A program made the position numbers and the translations under genes. From the NCBI GenBank assembly GCA_023374025.1, contig SIJG01000055.1, positions 682,001 through 746,000 on the forward strand: a stretch of 64,000 nucleotides of DNA. Reading direction: 5' to 3'. This DNA comes from Heterodera schachtii. Lineage: Eukaryota > Nematoda > Chromadorea > Rhabditida > Heteroderidae. This document shows positions 36,279 through 48,800 of the stretch, piece after piece (positions within the stretch are counted from its first letter, which is position 1; each line of letters starts with the position of its first letter). The notes below the pieces were generated by a model that was not told where the DNA came from, ran no database searches, and saw only the letters and a program-made list of their open reading frames with translations.

Positions 36279-36690
36279 TTAGAATAAAAAATGAAAGAAA
36301 ATTTTTGATACAGAATACTCGTGTTGCTGAAAATGGGTAATAATTTGATAATGGTCGAAAATTAAGATGGAAATTTCCTAAGGTCCTTCTAAACCTTAAT
36401 TTTTGCAGCACATACATACCTACACATCCGCATTCCGGATCCAAGGATTCCGGACAACACAACAGCATTAATTAGCAATTTAGAATTAAAAATTGGCATA
36501 ATGTTTGTAAAATTAATTATTTTTAAGCTTAAGCTTTAGCAGATAAGCTTGGAGTAATTAAAGTTCTGCTTCTTCACACCCAGAGAACTGGATGGCAAAT
36601 TCATTCATGCAAATTATCATTGTTCCTTCATAATATTTTAGCAAATCTAATACATATTATCTTAAAATTTATGCATTTTTAAATTCGAAA

Positions 36691-37001
36691 ATGGGACAGA
36701 AGGAATCGCGTCATGCTTTTGTCAATTGTGCCTTGATAAAGCGAGAAGAATTTGAAGACAAAATTCAGGAACTCAACAAAAAGTTTGGTCCATTTTTTCC
36801 TTAAATTCTTTAGCGTAATTCAGATGTGCTGAATGTTTTGAAGAAAGTACTTTAAATATGCTCTTTGCTACAAAATCCACAGAAGAACGAGGGATTTTAT
36901 GGCAACGTTCTGTCCGAATTCACTGCTTTACGGTTTCACTTTTTGGGTTATTTTAAAATGGTTACTCATTTCAGGTTTTCGATGAAAAAATTTATCGAAA
37001 G
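36691..37001 (+). CDS. Possible small gene with N-myristoylation signal (partial, unrecognised)
   Basis: The exon at 36691-36787 starts MGQKESRHAF, where Gly2 and Ser6 fit the N-myristoylation consensus. It joins in phase to 36834-36855 (DVLNVLKK), then KNEGFYGNVLSEFTALR and FSMKKFIER. Introns are 40-50 nt and the frame is lysine/glutamate-rich, helical-looking. No family was recognised and no confident 3' end was found; 37002 onward becomes very AT-rich. Its product could be a substrate of the neighbouring NMT, which is only a coincidence of position. Confidence 0.4.
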
Positions 37002-40000
37002 GTCTACAGTCTTTTTCAGGTAAAAAATCAAGTCACTTTATTGGGTAAATATTTTTTAGTTTTTGAAATTCTATGAATCATTCATCCAAATTTTGGACTC
37101 TCTCTCTCATCTCTCTCAATGAAGGTCGCATTAATAATATAATAAAAAAGTAAATAAAAAATCTTTATCGTTAATTAAAATCCCATCCTACTGATCATAA
37201 AAACTCAGATTTTTTTAATTAATTTTTTTACAATTTTTAATTTCTGAGTATTGCCAAAAGAATCCAGCAGAAAACCGTAGATAAAACGTTTGGATAAATG
37301 GATATGAAACTCATACCCGCGTATATTCGTCTTTGTTCGTGTAAATTAATTGGGTTTTTCGTGTATATTATTTTGTTGAAAAAGCTGCAAAAAATACTTC
37401 AACAAAAAATTGCCAGCCTATTAATAATACATTTTGCAGCAGCAGAAATTCGCCTACTCTGTCCACTTTTTGCATTCTTTGTCCTTTCAAATTTGGCATT
37501 TTAATGTCACAGTTCCATTAGCTTTGGCATTTTGCAAGTTGCTGTAAAAGATTTTTCATCAGTTTGCAGTGGTCAAAACAGTGAAAGCCATTGAAGAGGA
37601 AGCGTCAGATTTTTTAAAATAAATTTTAAAAAAATCGGTTTAAACTCTGAAGGCCATCTACACGGAACTCAAGATGATTTTTTTGCGCAAATTTCTTATT
37701 TATCTCCATTTTTAAATATTTAAATACTAATTATATATACTTGGTACCCCCCTTTTGGCGACTAACTCACAACCAATATGACAGAAAATCGAACTTCTGA
37801 GCCCAAGAGTCGCTGTGTAAAAAGAATATTTTTTTAATTAAATAAAAAATATAGACAGAGTTAATCGGTTTTTGACAAAATTGCTTTTTAGTTTATTTTC
37901 GATCCATTTTGGCATCAAAACAAAGTCGCGTCGCAAAAATTCATAAATTAAAAAAATACCAGCCCAAATAATAATCATCTTGCAGCAGCAATTTGACTAA
38001 CTAATTGCGACTATTTGTTTAGTATAAAAAATTAATTATTTAAAATACAAAAACTAATCAATTCCTCTAAAATAATTAAATATTTTTTAGTGAATTAAAT
38101 AAATTATTTAAATATTTAAGCAAAAATATAACAAACAAAAATTTATTTATTTTAATTAGGAGTTGAAATTTCTATACAAATTAGATTAATTAAAAATTAT
38201 GATTTATGTATGAAAAAGAGAAAAACGGCGAGTTATCTAAAATAAATTTTAAAAATTTTATTATTTTTTATTTTTACTATATATTAAGCTATTTTTATAA
38301 TTTTATGTTGTTTTATTAATTTTTAAATTAATTTTTTATCTTTAAAGTCCTCCAACGCTCACTTTCGCCACATTAAATTGATACGAAATTACTTTTCCCA
38401 TAAATCGGATAATTGGTTTTTGTGCAAAATTTTCCTAATTAACTACGTACACTTTACATTTTTAAATACTAAGTATGCATACTTTTTAAACAAATTTTCG
38501 GCATTTCGTTAATTCCTTTCGCATTTTTTCGACAATTTTTCACCTCAAATTCAGAAATGAATTTTGATAAAGAGGTAAGACAAATACGAAGAAAATTCGC
38601 TAAAATTCATTGGTTCATTTGAAAATGCTGAGAAATACCACTGAGAAATTCTGAAAAATTTAATATTTTTGTGGTAATTGTAATCATTTTCATTATTCGT
38701 GTTCACCGGAATATAACTCTGAACATTCATTTGGCCATGGTTATCAATTAAATAGCTGAGAAGCTTAAAGAATGGACTGACTGTTGTTCTGTTGTCATAA
38801 ATTTAATTTTACTTATATTTCAATTGTTTTAAAGTTTTTCAAAAAAGGACAATTTTTAAAAACAAAAATTTTTATGATGAAAAAATATTAAATTTTGGGG
38901 ATCAATTTTTGTGAAAATTTAATTTTTTGAAATTTTTTCGGGGCATTTGGGTGTATTTTTTGTTTTATTGCATCTTATTAAGGATTTTTTGAAAATCCTG
39001 AAATAGAAAACCCCGAAATAGACAAAGTTAGGCATTATAAAAGTCATCGTAGACACCCAAAATCGAGCGGAAAATGCGTTTTTCGTGCTTATCTGTGCGT
39101 ATTAAGTGCGCAGAAATTTTAGGCATTTGCCTAAAAATCTCAGCTCTAATCATAAGAGTTCGAAAACTGTCTCTATTATTTCTTTGTAATTGAATTTTTT
39201 ATTCTTCAAATTGAAATTAGAGAGGAAAAGAAAAAAGTTGAGCAAAAAACTTTTGAATAAATATTTGGATAAAAATGGGAAGAAAAAAGGAAATGATCAA
39301 AATAAAATAATCAAAAAAAGTGAGAAACTGCTGAGAAATTCTACAAAATTGATCAGAGAATTTGGTGAAAAGTCAGACAATGAGCATTAATTAATTGAGT
39401 TATTCAAAGCCATTAAAATAAAGAACATCGAAATACCCTTTCAAGAAATACATTTATAAAGACAGAAAATTTGAGGTAATTTGAAAATTGCCCAAAATTC
39501 ATTCATATGTATTCAAAATTCCTATTATAATAAATTTTTTAAAACTGTAAATGAAAAGTCCAATTATTAGAGCTGTAAATTTTAGCCACTTAACACAAAA
39601 CTGAAAAAATAGCTGCTTTTAAAAAATCAGCCTTTGGCATGCCTTTTTCGTAGCAGATGATTGTCTAAAATACGGTAAGAGTTGAGCACTTAGGCACTCG
39701 AATACAGTTTTATCTTCTTTGGTGCTGATGCGCAGTTGCCTTTGCAATTAGTTCGGCTGCAGCATTGTCTTTGTGGTGAAATGCAACATGGCACATCAAA
39801 ACTTCGAGTTCCTGAAATTTTATCATTTATAGCATTTGTAATCACTGTTATTTTTCCGAAATCATAACTATTCTTTATGGATCAACAATATCAATGTCTG
39901 TACAATTTTTTTTAAGATATGAAAACATGGGAAATTTAATTTTTCATTTAAAATTAGTTTCATTGTGCCGAAGCTTCCCGGTTATTTCCGAATTTTAAAA

Positions 40001-40330
40001 AGGTTTTTTACATTTATTACATGTTTCTGTTAATCATATTAAATTATAATTTCAATGCACTCGAAATCTCTATTAGCCTGCTTAGTATTAAAAAATTTTA
40101 TAGTAAACACTTAGATCTATGATCTATCAAACCATACCAAGTGATGACATTTTAAAATTGGAAATGCCAAATGTATGTCCATGAAAAAGTACCGTACTTC
40201 TGTATTTTTTGAATTGTCGGTGCGAAGAATGGTTGTTGAAGCATTGCCAAGGATGTCAGCTGGGTCAAGCTCATCTGTTGATAAATTAGCATTAGAGTTT
40301 GGGGCAAGAATGCGCCGTGTGTAGATATTT
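37002..40330. other. AT-rich gene-poor stretch
   Basis: Very AT-rich sequence with short runs of A or T and many near-repeats of AATTAATTTTT. No exon, RNA gene or complete mobile element could be supported. A Lys-rich frame at 39190-39390 (KRKKLSKKLL) is probably chance in A-rich DNA. Confidence 0.5.
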
Positions 40331-40334
40331 AGAT

Positions 40335-40462
40335 ATTTAGATCTGGGACATTTGCATCCCGACATTTGCGTCCCGAAACATTTCACATTTGCGCCCCGGA
40401 AAGAGGCGCAAATGTATGACGCGCCAATGTCCGGGACACAAATGTCGTGTAATCTTGCATTC
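40335..40462. mobile_element. Short fold-back element with ACATTTGCGTCCCG words
   Basis: The word ACATTTGCRYCCCG occurs three times on the left and in inverted, diverged form on the right (GGGACACAAATGTCG). GC-rich in an AT-rich setting, it looks like another member of the word-repeat MITE group. No target duplication was identified. Confidence 0.5.
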
Positions 40463-40654
40463 ATTACAACATCTATAGCCTCCTAAAATTTTTCCATTTC
40501 CATGTAAAATATTGAAAAAAAAATTTTTTTTTGTTTTTTTTTTGTCTATTTGAACAATTACAAAGAATTTTTTGTCACAAAAAACCATTTGGCCAGAAAC
40601 TGTTTTTGTATCATAAATGCCAACAAATTTTACCAGAATATTCGGTTCCATTCC

Positions 40655-41047
40655 CAATGGCATCGTCTGGTCACTTTCAACCGCATCATTGGTTTGGACA
40701 TTTTGGGAGTTGTCGGCTGAAACATAAATGTTGTAACAATTTTGTGTGGTGCCATTTCAGCGGGCATAAAACCATTACCACGGTCGTCTGTTGTGCCATT
40801 TCCACGTGTATCGATTTGTCCATTTCCAACGGCATCATCAGTTTGGCCACTTTGGGGGATGTCGGCTGACAGATTAATTATTGTAACATTGTCATGTTCC
40901 ACTTATACGGGCATAAAACCATTACCACGGTCGTCCGTTGTGCCATTTCCACGAGCATTGATTGACACTTTGCCAACGATGGACGCTCCCGCCAAGACTT
41001 GGATTATCGTGAAAAGCACACGAAAGTTCGCACCACAAAACAGCATT
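40655..41047 (-). CDS. Repeat-bearing frame with signal-peptide-like start (possible pseudogene)
   Basis: On the minus strand an ATG at 41047 opens with a hydrophobic leader (CGANFRVLFTIIQVLAGASI) followed by RGNGTTDDRGNGFMP, then a TAA. About 147 bp further on the same RGNGTTDDRGNGFMP segment recurs after DIPQSGQTDDAVGNG, and part of the unit is present a third time (40660-40722). This is an internally duplicated, possibly secreted protein gene. The stop after the first FMP and the lack of an in-phase splice route suggest a decayed gene or an unusual exon structure. No homologue recognised. Confidence 0.35.
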
Positions 41048-41059
41048 TTATAGCTTATT

Positions 41060-43130
41060 CTAAAAGAAAAGGCATTCAATTAAACTAATTTTTTGATTTA
41101 ATATTTATTTTTAATTAAATCACCATTTTCATTTATTAATAAAAATGAATTATTTAATTCCATCGAATTGTAAAAATGAAATGAATGAAGCACCGATTTT
41201 GATGGATTATCAACACAGAAAATCTGTCCATAATTTGTGACGTGGCCATTTATTTACACATTTTTAAACGAATTGACGGACGATCAACAGCAGCAGTAAT
41301 TTGTCAATTTGTTAATTATTATTCCATCCCACCGATTTGGTCGGCTTTTCCGGACAATTTATATGGATGCATTTTTTGGTGATTCATTTGTGAATGGGAG
41401 TATATTTTGTAAGTATTTTTTAATAAATGAATGTTTGTACAAAAACAAGAAAACTGTACAACGGATTTATGGTAAATGGACTGAAAAAGGAAGGCATAAC
41501 ATTAATCACTTACGACAATTATAAATTTTGGCTCCATAATTCCATGTCTTCTCCGTTTTATGTGCCATCAACTGATTGTGCACAATTAATAACAAAAAAC
41601 GGCACAAAATAACAAAAATTCGCCATTTTATGAATCATTAAAAAAATGCCTTTTAATTTAATTATTAATTAATAAATTTACAAACTCTCAATAGGTAAAT
41701 TTTATAAATTAAAAAATTGAGAAATGATCTATTGCAGATTATAATTTCCGTTTGGCTTATCACTTTCATCCAAAACTTTAGGAATTAAAAAATATAATTA
41801 TTTTTATTATTTTCATAATTAAATATTTATGATTTTTCGTGGTAAATTCCATTTCCGTGAATCGTTAATTTTTTTAGTATGTTTTCAAATTCAATTAAAT
41901 TAATTTAAATGGAAAAGCGATCAGTTGACAAATTTGGTGTTTGATATTTGATCAGCTGCTGATGAAGCTTAACAGCTTATCTTATATAACCGTAACTTGT
42001 CTTAATTATGAGGAAACAAAATGGAAAATTTTTTTGGAATTCTTTGTAAAAAAAGGAAGAAATTTTCAAATTTTAATTGTGGCATAATTTGTCAGATGCT
42101 GCTGGCGATGACTTGCACCTTGCTTTAATTTGAATAGATTTTTAAACACAATGCTTTATCAAATATTCGTTAAAATTTCCGTTTTCCCCAATTTTTGCGA
42201 ATCTCGACTTACGGGGCAATGCTTTTAGCTCAAATTTTGACTTCCATTTCATTTATGCTAATGGCTATTTAAATTACGATGCGAACTCGCGTTTTTGGGT
42301 TTCGGTTTTGTTGCGTCAAAAATTCCCACGGTTCCGTCGTCCGTCGCCAGCATGTGCTTTTGTCGCTGATTGTGAGCTACGTGCCATTTTTGTTTGGTGC
42401 CAACTTTGGCCAATTGGCAGCAACTTTCTTTGGCATTTTCAAAGGAAGGCAAAGGAGAAATTGTTAACTGTGCTTCCTTTTGTCCATCCGAAACTTTGTA
42501 TTTATTGTTTTTTTGTGATAACTGTTCCATAACTTCCCCCAGGGGAGGGGGGGGGGGGCAAATTGAGGACAAATGAAACGAAAATCAAAAGGGGCGAATT
42601 TGCTTGTTTATCCTAATCGTAATTTGAACAAACTGCAACAAACCCAGGGGTGTGATATGTTGTGATTTGTCAGAAATGTTTTGATTTGGAGTAGCGACCA
42701 AAATTTGTTCTGATTTCTTAAAAATGACTCAAATTTTCAAATTTTATTGCATAATGTCACTATTTTATCAAGAAAATTTAAGGTTTGCGCAAAATTTGAT
42801 CATTTGAAGTGCCCAACAAATCCTCCAAATTTGTTCTGTTTTGCGGTATTTGAACCGCCCCTGAATTAGAATCCCCCTTTTGAGGGGGGTTGGAAAATAG
42901 AACCCCCGATGGTTCTAATACCGTAAATACGGTATTCATTCATTCATTCATTCATTTATTCGACCAACAAAATGTCAATTAAGAAAATATATAATCTAAT
43001 TATCAAAAAGCCTGAATAAAAAGGGTACAAATCTACAATTGCCCAATTTTTTTGGGTCTGAGTTCGGACACCTGTCCAAATAACCATCTAAAAAATAAAT
43101 GAAAAAGTCCGAAAAAGTCCAAGATATGTA
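41060..43130. other. AT-rich gene-poor stretch
   Basis: No supported gene. Contains (ATTC)n near 42945-42960, a C-run/G-run pair at 42535-42559 that could fold back, and a segment at 42640-42880 rich in TGATTTG words, possibly another decayed word-type element. A short plus-strand frame at 42279-42570 shows no family motif. Confidence 0.45.
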
Positions 43131-43141
43131 CCAAATGTTGG

Positions 43142-43970
43142 CGGGCCAGGACGTTTTCGTACCGCCATTTTCGTACCGCCGTTTTCGTACCGCCGTTTTC
43201 GTACCGCTGTTTTCGTACCGGGGACGTTTTCGTACCGCCGTTTTCGTACGAGTGGGTATGCAAAAAAAAAAAAAAAAAAATTGCATTCAAATAATATTAT
43301 TATTAAGTAATTTTCACTGGGACTCAGTTGTCCCAGTTTTTTGAACGAAAATCAGTTAAAAGCTAATTAAAAATCTCTAATTTTTCCCCGGCGGCGCCTT
43401 TCGACGCCGCCGGAACTTATAAAACCCTTATTTTCATAAAAAATAGTTAAAAAGCAAAAAATTTGAACAATTTTCGACAAAATCTGTTAACAAAATTACA
43501 CTCAATTTTTTTTTTTTTTTGTATAAACATTAAGAAGTTTTTTAAAAACAAATTTCAATTTTATATTATTAAAGTGAGAAAAAACAAAACAATTGGGGAT
43601 AAAAATAAATTAAAATTTTCTTGGCGCAAATGTTTGGACACGGGGGGCGGTCGGGGGCTTAAACCCTAGTCAATGTCATATCCGAAAACCTTAACAATTT
43701 TCTTCGTGTATTTCCCGAAACTATGAGATGCAACCTTATTTTGTCCCGTTGTTTTTGTTAAATTTATGAATTTTATACATTATATTTTATGAACGGGAAA
43801 TAAAAAATGATAAATTTTGGTTCTATTAGTTCTTAAGTTTTTCTAATCGAATCTGACGTTTGTACAAGAACTAGTACGAAAACGTCCCCCGTACGAAAAC
43901 GGCGGTACGAAAACGTCCTCGGTACGAAAACGGCGGTACGAAAACGGCGGTACGAAAACGACCCTGACCG
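43142..43970. mobile_element. MULE-like MITE with TTTTCGTACCGCC word arrays
   Basis: The element is 829 bp and flanked by an identical 9-bp duplication, AAATGTTGG (43133-43141 and 43971-43979). The left end carries six imperfect copies of TTTTCGTACCGCCG; the right end carries the same words inverted (CGGCGGTACGAAAACG). Inside are a palindromic core unit (43389-43414) and the AATTTTGTTAACAG-type tail. There is no transposase frame, so it is non-autonomous. A 9-bp duplication points to the Mutator-like superfamily, although the core is shared with 8-bp (hAT-like) elements nearby. Confidence 0.85.
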
Positions 43971-44791
43971 AAATGTTGGTTGAGCATCCGTGACTTTTTT
44001 GTGGATTGGGGATCGGAATACTTTTTGCCGTTTTTAGTTCGGTGATATTAGGGATTTGTTTTGGTATAGAAAAGATCTCCATCCAATCACTCATTTCTTG
44101 GAAAACCAGTTTCAAAATTTTTTTCTTTCCTTATTTTTGCACCTGACTGTATAAAATGCTATTCTATAAATCATTAAATGGGATTTTTTTATTTTGCTTA
44201 ATTTCCAGGACTTTTTTTGCCTTTGTTTCGTGCTCTGAAATTTGAAAGCAAGCAGTTTCTCAATTAAAACAATTCCAATTTATGCATTTTCATTTTTATT
44301 TGATTCGTGCGGTTCGACCAATGTTTGTTTGTACTTTTGCATAATTTTCGTTAAAAAATTTTTTAACTTATTTATTTATTTCTTTTCTCTCATTTCTCCA
44401 TCATTTATGTAGGTCATCATCATTTTGCTTAATTAAAGAAAGAAAAATGAATAGATTAATTTATAAATTTTTTTCTCCTCCTCCCATTTTGGGTCGTCAT
44501 TTTGCCGTAATTCATTTTCCATGCCAACGCATAACTGAAACAAAATGCATTTATTCTCTAAATTTTTAACCTTTTTTGTTTAATATATCCATAAATGTTT
44601 TTTCGTGTCATTCGGCAATTTTCTCAACGTAAAATTTTACTCGATATCATTCGGTAGCTTTTAAATAGGGCTCTCAACTTTGTTGACATTTCATTATTTT
44701 TCTGAGCTCTTGATGGCTTGTTCTAAAAATCAGAGTAATAAACCGAACCGACGCAATATGAGTGTGGGACAACTGAGTCCCAGTGAAAATT
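43309..44791. repeat. Pair of perfect 27-bp inverted repeats
   Basis: The 27-bp sequence at 43309-43335 (containing CACTGGGACTCAGTTGTCCC) recurs exactly inverted at 44765-44791. A diverged copy is at 45155-45180. One copy lies inside the 829-bp MITE and the other outside it, so they are probably fragments of a further dispersed repeat, not the ends of one element. Confidence 0.8.
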
Positions 44792-44866
44792 GGACAGATC
44801 AGTACCAAAGAAATAATGGGTTTATAAAATAATAATTAATTGCAAAATAGCAAAAAATGAGCATGC

Positions 44867-45043
44867 GAAGACGGAGCAAGTAGTGGGGCGAGACGGAGGG
44901 CGGAGGAAAAAGTCTGACGAGCGCCAGAGGCGGTTGACTGCGGTGGCCCGAAGGGGTCCCGCCAATCAGTCAACCGCCTGCGGATCACGCGCGGACTTCT
45001 TCCGTAGCCCGTAGTCTCGCCCCACCTACTGGCCGACGTAGTC
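44867..45043. mobile_element. GC-rich fold-back element
   Basis: Arms AGTAGTGGGGCGAGAC (44880) and GTCTCGCCCCACCTACT (45014) and inner arms AGGCGGTTGACTG and CAGTCAACCGCCT form a long imperfect hairpin around CCCGAAGGGG. GC-rich in AT-rich DNA; no coding capacity. Target duplication unclear. Confidence 0.75.
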
Positions 45044-45851
45044 GAGTGTGCGGCGGTTTTTAGCGCAATACTCAGAATTTAAGGCTAACATTCAATTTTG
45101 CATTAAAAGAAAAATAATATGTTATTGTTCGGAACTGAAATGTCCATTTTCAGTAGGACTCAGTTGTCTAAGTGATCAGATGGCGTCAGTTCGACTTCAT
45201 CCCTGATTTTTTAGACTTAGCTAGCCACGAGCTGATACCAGTTGCATGAAAATGTTAATTTAAAAGTTATTATGGTTGATTTTCAGTGCAATTTTTCGTG
45301 ATTTAAACATGTTCAAAAACCGGGTTTTTGATTTTTCCGAACCTCGGAAATATTTTTTACGATCATTAGAGGTCATAAGAGATTGATTGAAACACTTTTG
45401 GGCGTTTTTTAGCGGGGCCACTTCTAAAGTTTTTCTTTTTGCTCTGATTTCAAAGGGTCAATGATTCTTTTTGAGATGCTGTTTGTTGATTTTTTGAGAG
45501 ATTTGCTGATTTATGCTGATTTTTGAAAAAATCCTCAAAAATGGCCAATTTTGCGTAAAAATGCTACCAAAAATTCCCAAGTTTTCAATATTATTTCGGT
45601 AAGTTGATTGTCCTGTGTCATTTTCTCTTGCAAAACTAACGTGGAAAACGAATTGTGTATTTCACGACGGTTTTTTAAAAAAGATAAATTAATTAATATT
45701 ATTTTTATTTTTTTAAAAAAGATAAATTAATCAATATTCTTTTTTATTAATGTCTACCCATTCTAAATAATTACCCCTTTTTATATGAATTAAATTTTTG
45801 AGTAAAAATAATTTGAAAATGTTTATTTCGTTTAGAACAAATTTGATTTAA

Positions 45852-48800
45852 ATGGCTAAACGAAAAGCAAATGTACCCGAAGAATTGCGAATTTTGAAGA
45901 CGAGAATTGCTGAATTGGAATGCATGCAACAAACAAATAATTCCGAAGCGTTTGAACAAAGTGGAAATGGTGGGAAGAAATTTGAATTTGGCATACAATA
46001 GCAAATATTATACATAAATTTACAAAATGAAAAAAGGAGCTGAAAATAGCACTTATGCGTTAAATTTTTTTGATTTGGTTAAAGTTTTTAGTGCATATAA
46101 ATGCATATTTTGGGGATTTCGGAAAGAAATATTTTGGCAATTTTTATTCCATTTTTCGCCATTTTTGGGATTTTGGTCCATATTTCGGACTTTTTTAGTA
46201 CATGTTTTATGTCCATATTTGGAGTTTTTTATTCCATATAATTTATAACCCTAAGTATCAAATATATTTACTAATTTTAATTAATTGAAGTAACATAAAT
46301 TTCATTATAATAGCAAATTCAGCAGAAGTGAACGACGACGGTGGACAAACCGAGGAAAACCAAGGACCAATTGAAGTCGATCAGCGGCAGCAGCAGAAAG
46401 TAATTTTGGAATTTATCATATATTCCCATATCTATTTCCAAATTTTACACTAAATCATATTTTTAACTAATTATTCATTACTTTTTAATAGCAATTTCGT
46501 GAAAAGATTTCGGGAATGGAAGTGGAAATGAGCAACACACAACAATTGTGTATGATTACGCAGTTTGAGAACGTGAGTTTTTAAAACTTTAATAATTGGG
46601 TCGGGAATTTCATCTTTTCAATAAATTATTCAGCCAACAAATTTAATATTTTATCTAATTAAAACTATCCCGAAAATGGGGAGCCAAATCTATGAAAAGT
46701 TTTGTTACCATTCGGATTCAACATTAGGGAAAATAGGCTTTTAAATCAAGATTTTAGAAGCTACTTCAATCAAAACTGAAGCATTATGAACTTATGAAAG
46801 AACAAAATGAACTGCAGGCGAAAGTGGTCGAAATGGAGGACCAGCAGAAGAAGAAGAAGAAGCAAGGACGAAAGGAGGACGAGCAAGGAAAAAACGGTAG
46901 ATGAAAAACATTTAATTGAATACGGTAGATGAAAAACATGTGCTAAGACGAACCGAAAAAAAGGATCAGTGTCAATTAAAACATTTAAATTTGATTATAC
47001 AATTCAGATAGGTGTCAAAAAAAATTTAATTATACTATAATATTAAAAATATAAACTAAAAAAGATAAAATTATCCATCTCCGACCAAAAAAAATCACAC
47101 CAAAAAAAAAAAATTTAATTTCAAGTTTTGAACCATCAAATTGATTGACAAGTAAGCTTACAAGAGGATTTTCATTTGTTATCTAAAAAATCAACTAATT
47201 TTCTTCTTAAATTCACCCAATAGCCAGCAATTTCATGTGTTTTCCCATAAATTTTCCTTAATCCCTATTCTTTTTTCCACTAATATTTAAATTGAAAAAT
47301 TGTTCCGCATTTATTAATGGTACGGAAAATAGCATTTATTTCAAGAAAAATCTTTGAAGAAAAATTGAATGGAAATTGTTTTTAGTAATTTGAAAATTTT
47401 TAAAACTATTATTCGTAAAAAGATATTGCTTTAAATTAATTAAATTTAAATATTTTAATTGACACTGACCCTTTTTCGGTTCATAATAGCACCGAAAAAC
47501 ATTTCTTATTGTAATTTAGCACGTCGTTTAAAATATTTGATCAAAAATTAACACATTTTTAGTTTCTGAAGAACAAATAAAAGCAATTTTTGACCGTATC
47601 GATGACTTGGAGAAGCAACAACAAATGGTAAGTACATATTTTTGTTAATGCTATTTCTGTTCATTTACCATCATAATCAGTTCACGAATCGCTGCGATAA
47701 TTTTGCCGGAAAAGAAAATCCATTGGCAAAAATCCAACGGATGGATAATTTTATTGCCCTTTTGAAGGACAGATTTGGAAATGGTAATAAATCATTAATA
47801 TAAAAATTAATTTTAATGAAATGCTCTAAAGTATGCTTTAGCCATATGATTTTTTTGCCATTTTGTATACATTTGTTATTATTTCATTAAATTTTAAAAA
47901 ATTTTCAAGTGAAAAAGAAGCAATTTTTTTTTATTAAAAATGAGCCAAACTCGAAATTGGACATTTTGGGCAAAATTTAAAAGGGTCAATTAATAAAAGA
48001 TTCATTTGTCAATTCAGAGCTATTGAAAGCCGTTCATCCGAATGATCGTCAGAATATTGTTGAGGTAAAAAGAACCAATTACGGAATAATTATAGAAAAT
48101 TCTCAAGAACTTTTTACATTTGCCCACAAAAAATTGTTGGGATGCCAACGCTTGTCACAATCAGCTCAGAATCATGGATGACAAAAGTTTGACTGTCAGT
48201 TGGTGGGGAGAAGAAGAAGGCAATTATCGTTTATAATTATTAGGTAATTAATTAGATAATTATTTTTCCCAAAGGGGTCGCTTCTGTTTTCGCAAAACAT
48301 CCCTTCCCGTCAACCTGTTCTTCTTCTGGCATTTTTTATTATGAAACCAAAATCTTAATGAAGAAAGGGTATGTGTGTATGCTTAAAAAAATGTTTACAT
48401 TTACATAATTTTTTATTAGAAATATCGTTTTTCAATTGGTCTCGCTTCCAAAGCGATGCCATTGGACGATTGTGTTGGGCATCATTGGGACAGCTACGGA
48501 TACGAAAGTGGTGGCAATTTTCGGACGAGTGGGTCTGTCTGGCTAAATGAAGATCGTTATGAATATTCTCGTGGTGATATCATCGGTTGTGGCGTTAATT
48601 TGGCCTCTCGACGGATCATTTTCACACATAATGGACGACGATTAGGTTGAAAAAAGGGATAAAAAATTTTCAATTTCATTATTTTTAGACACTTCTGATT
48701 TGTTCCTTTCTCCGTCATCTGTTGGTCCGTGGTTTCCATGCATTTCTTTGTCCGAAGACACAAGAATTGTGGCAAATTTTGGACCTTATTTCAAATTCGA

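Noticed and set aside
44867..45043. tRNA or structured ncRNA gene
   Set aside because: The long GC-rich hairpin lacks A/B boxes and has an inverted-repeat layout of a fold-back transposon.
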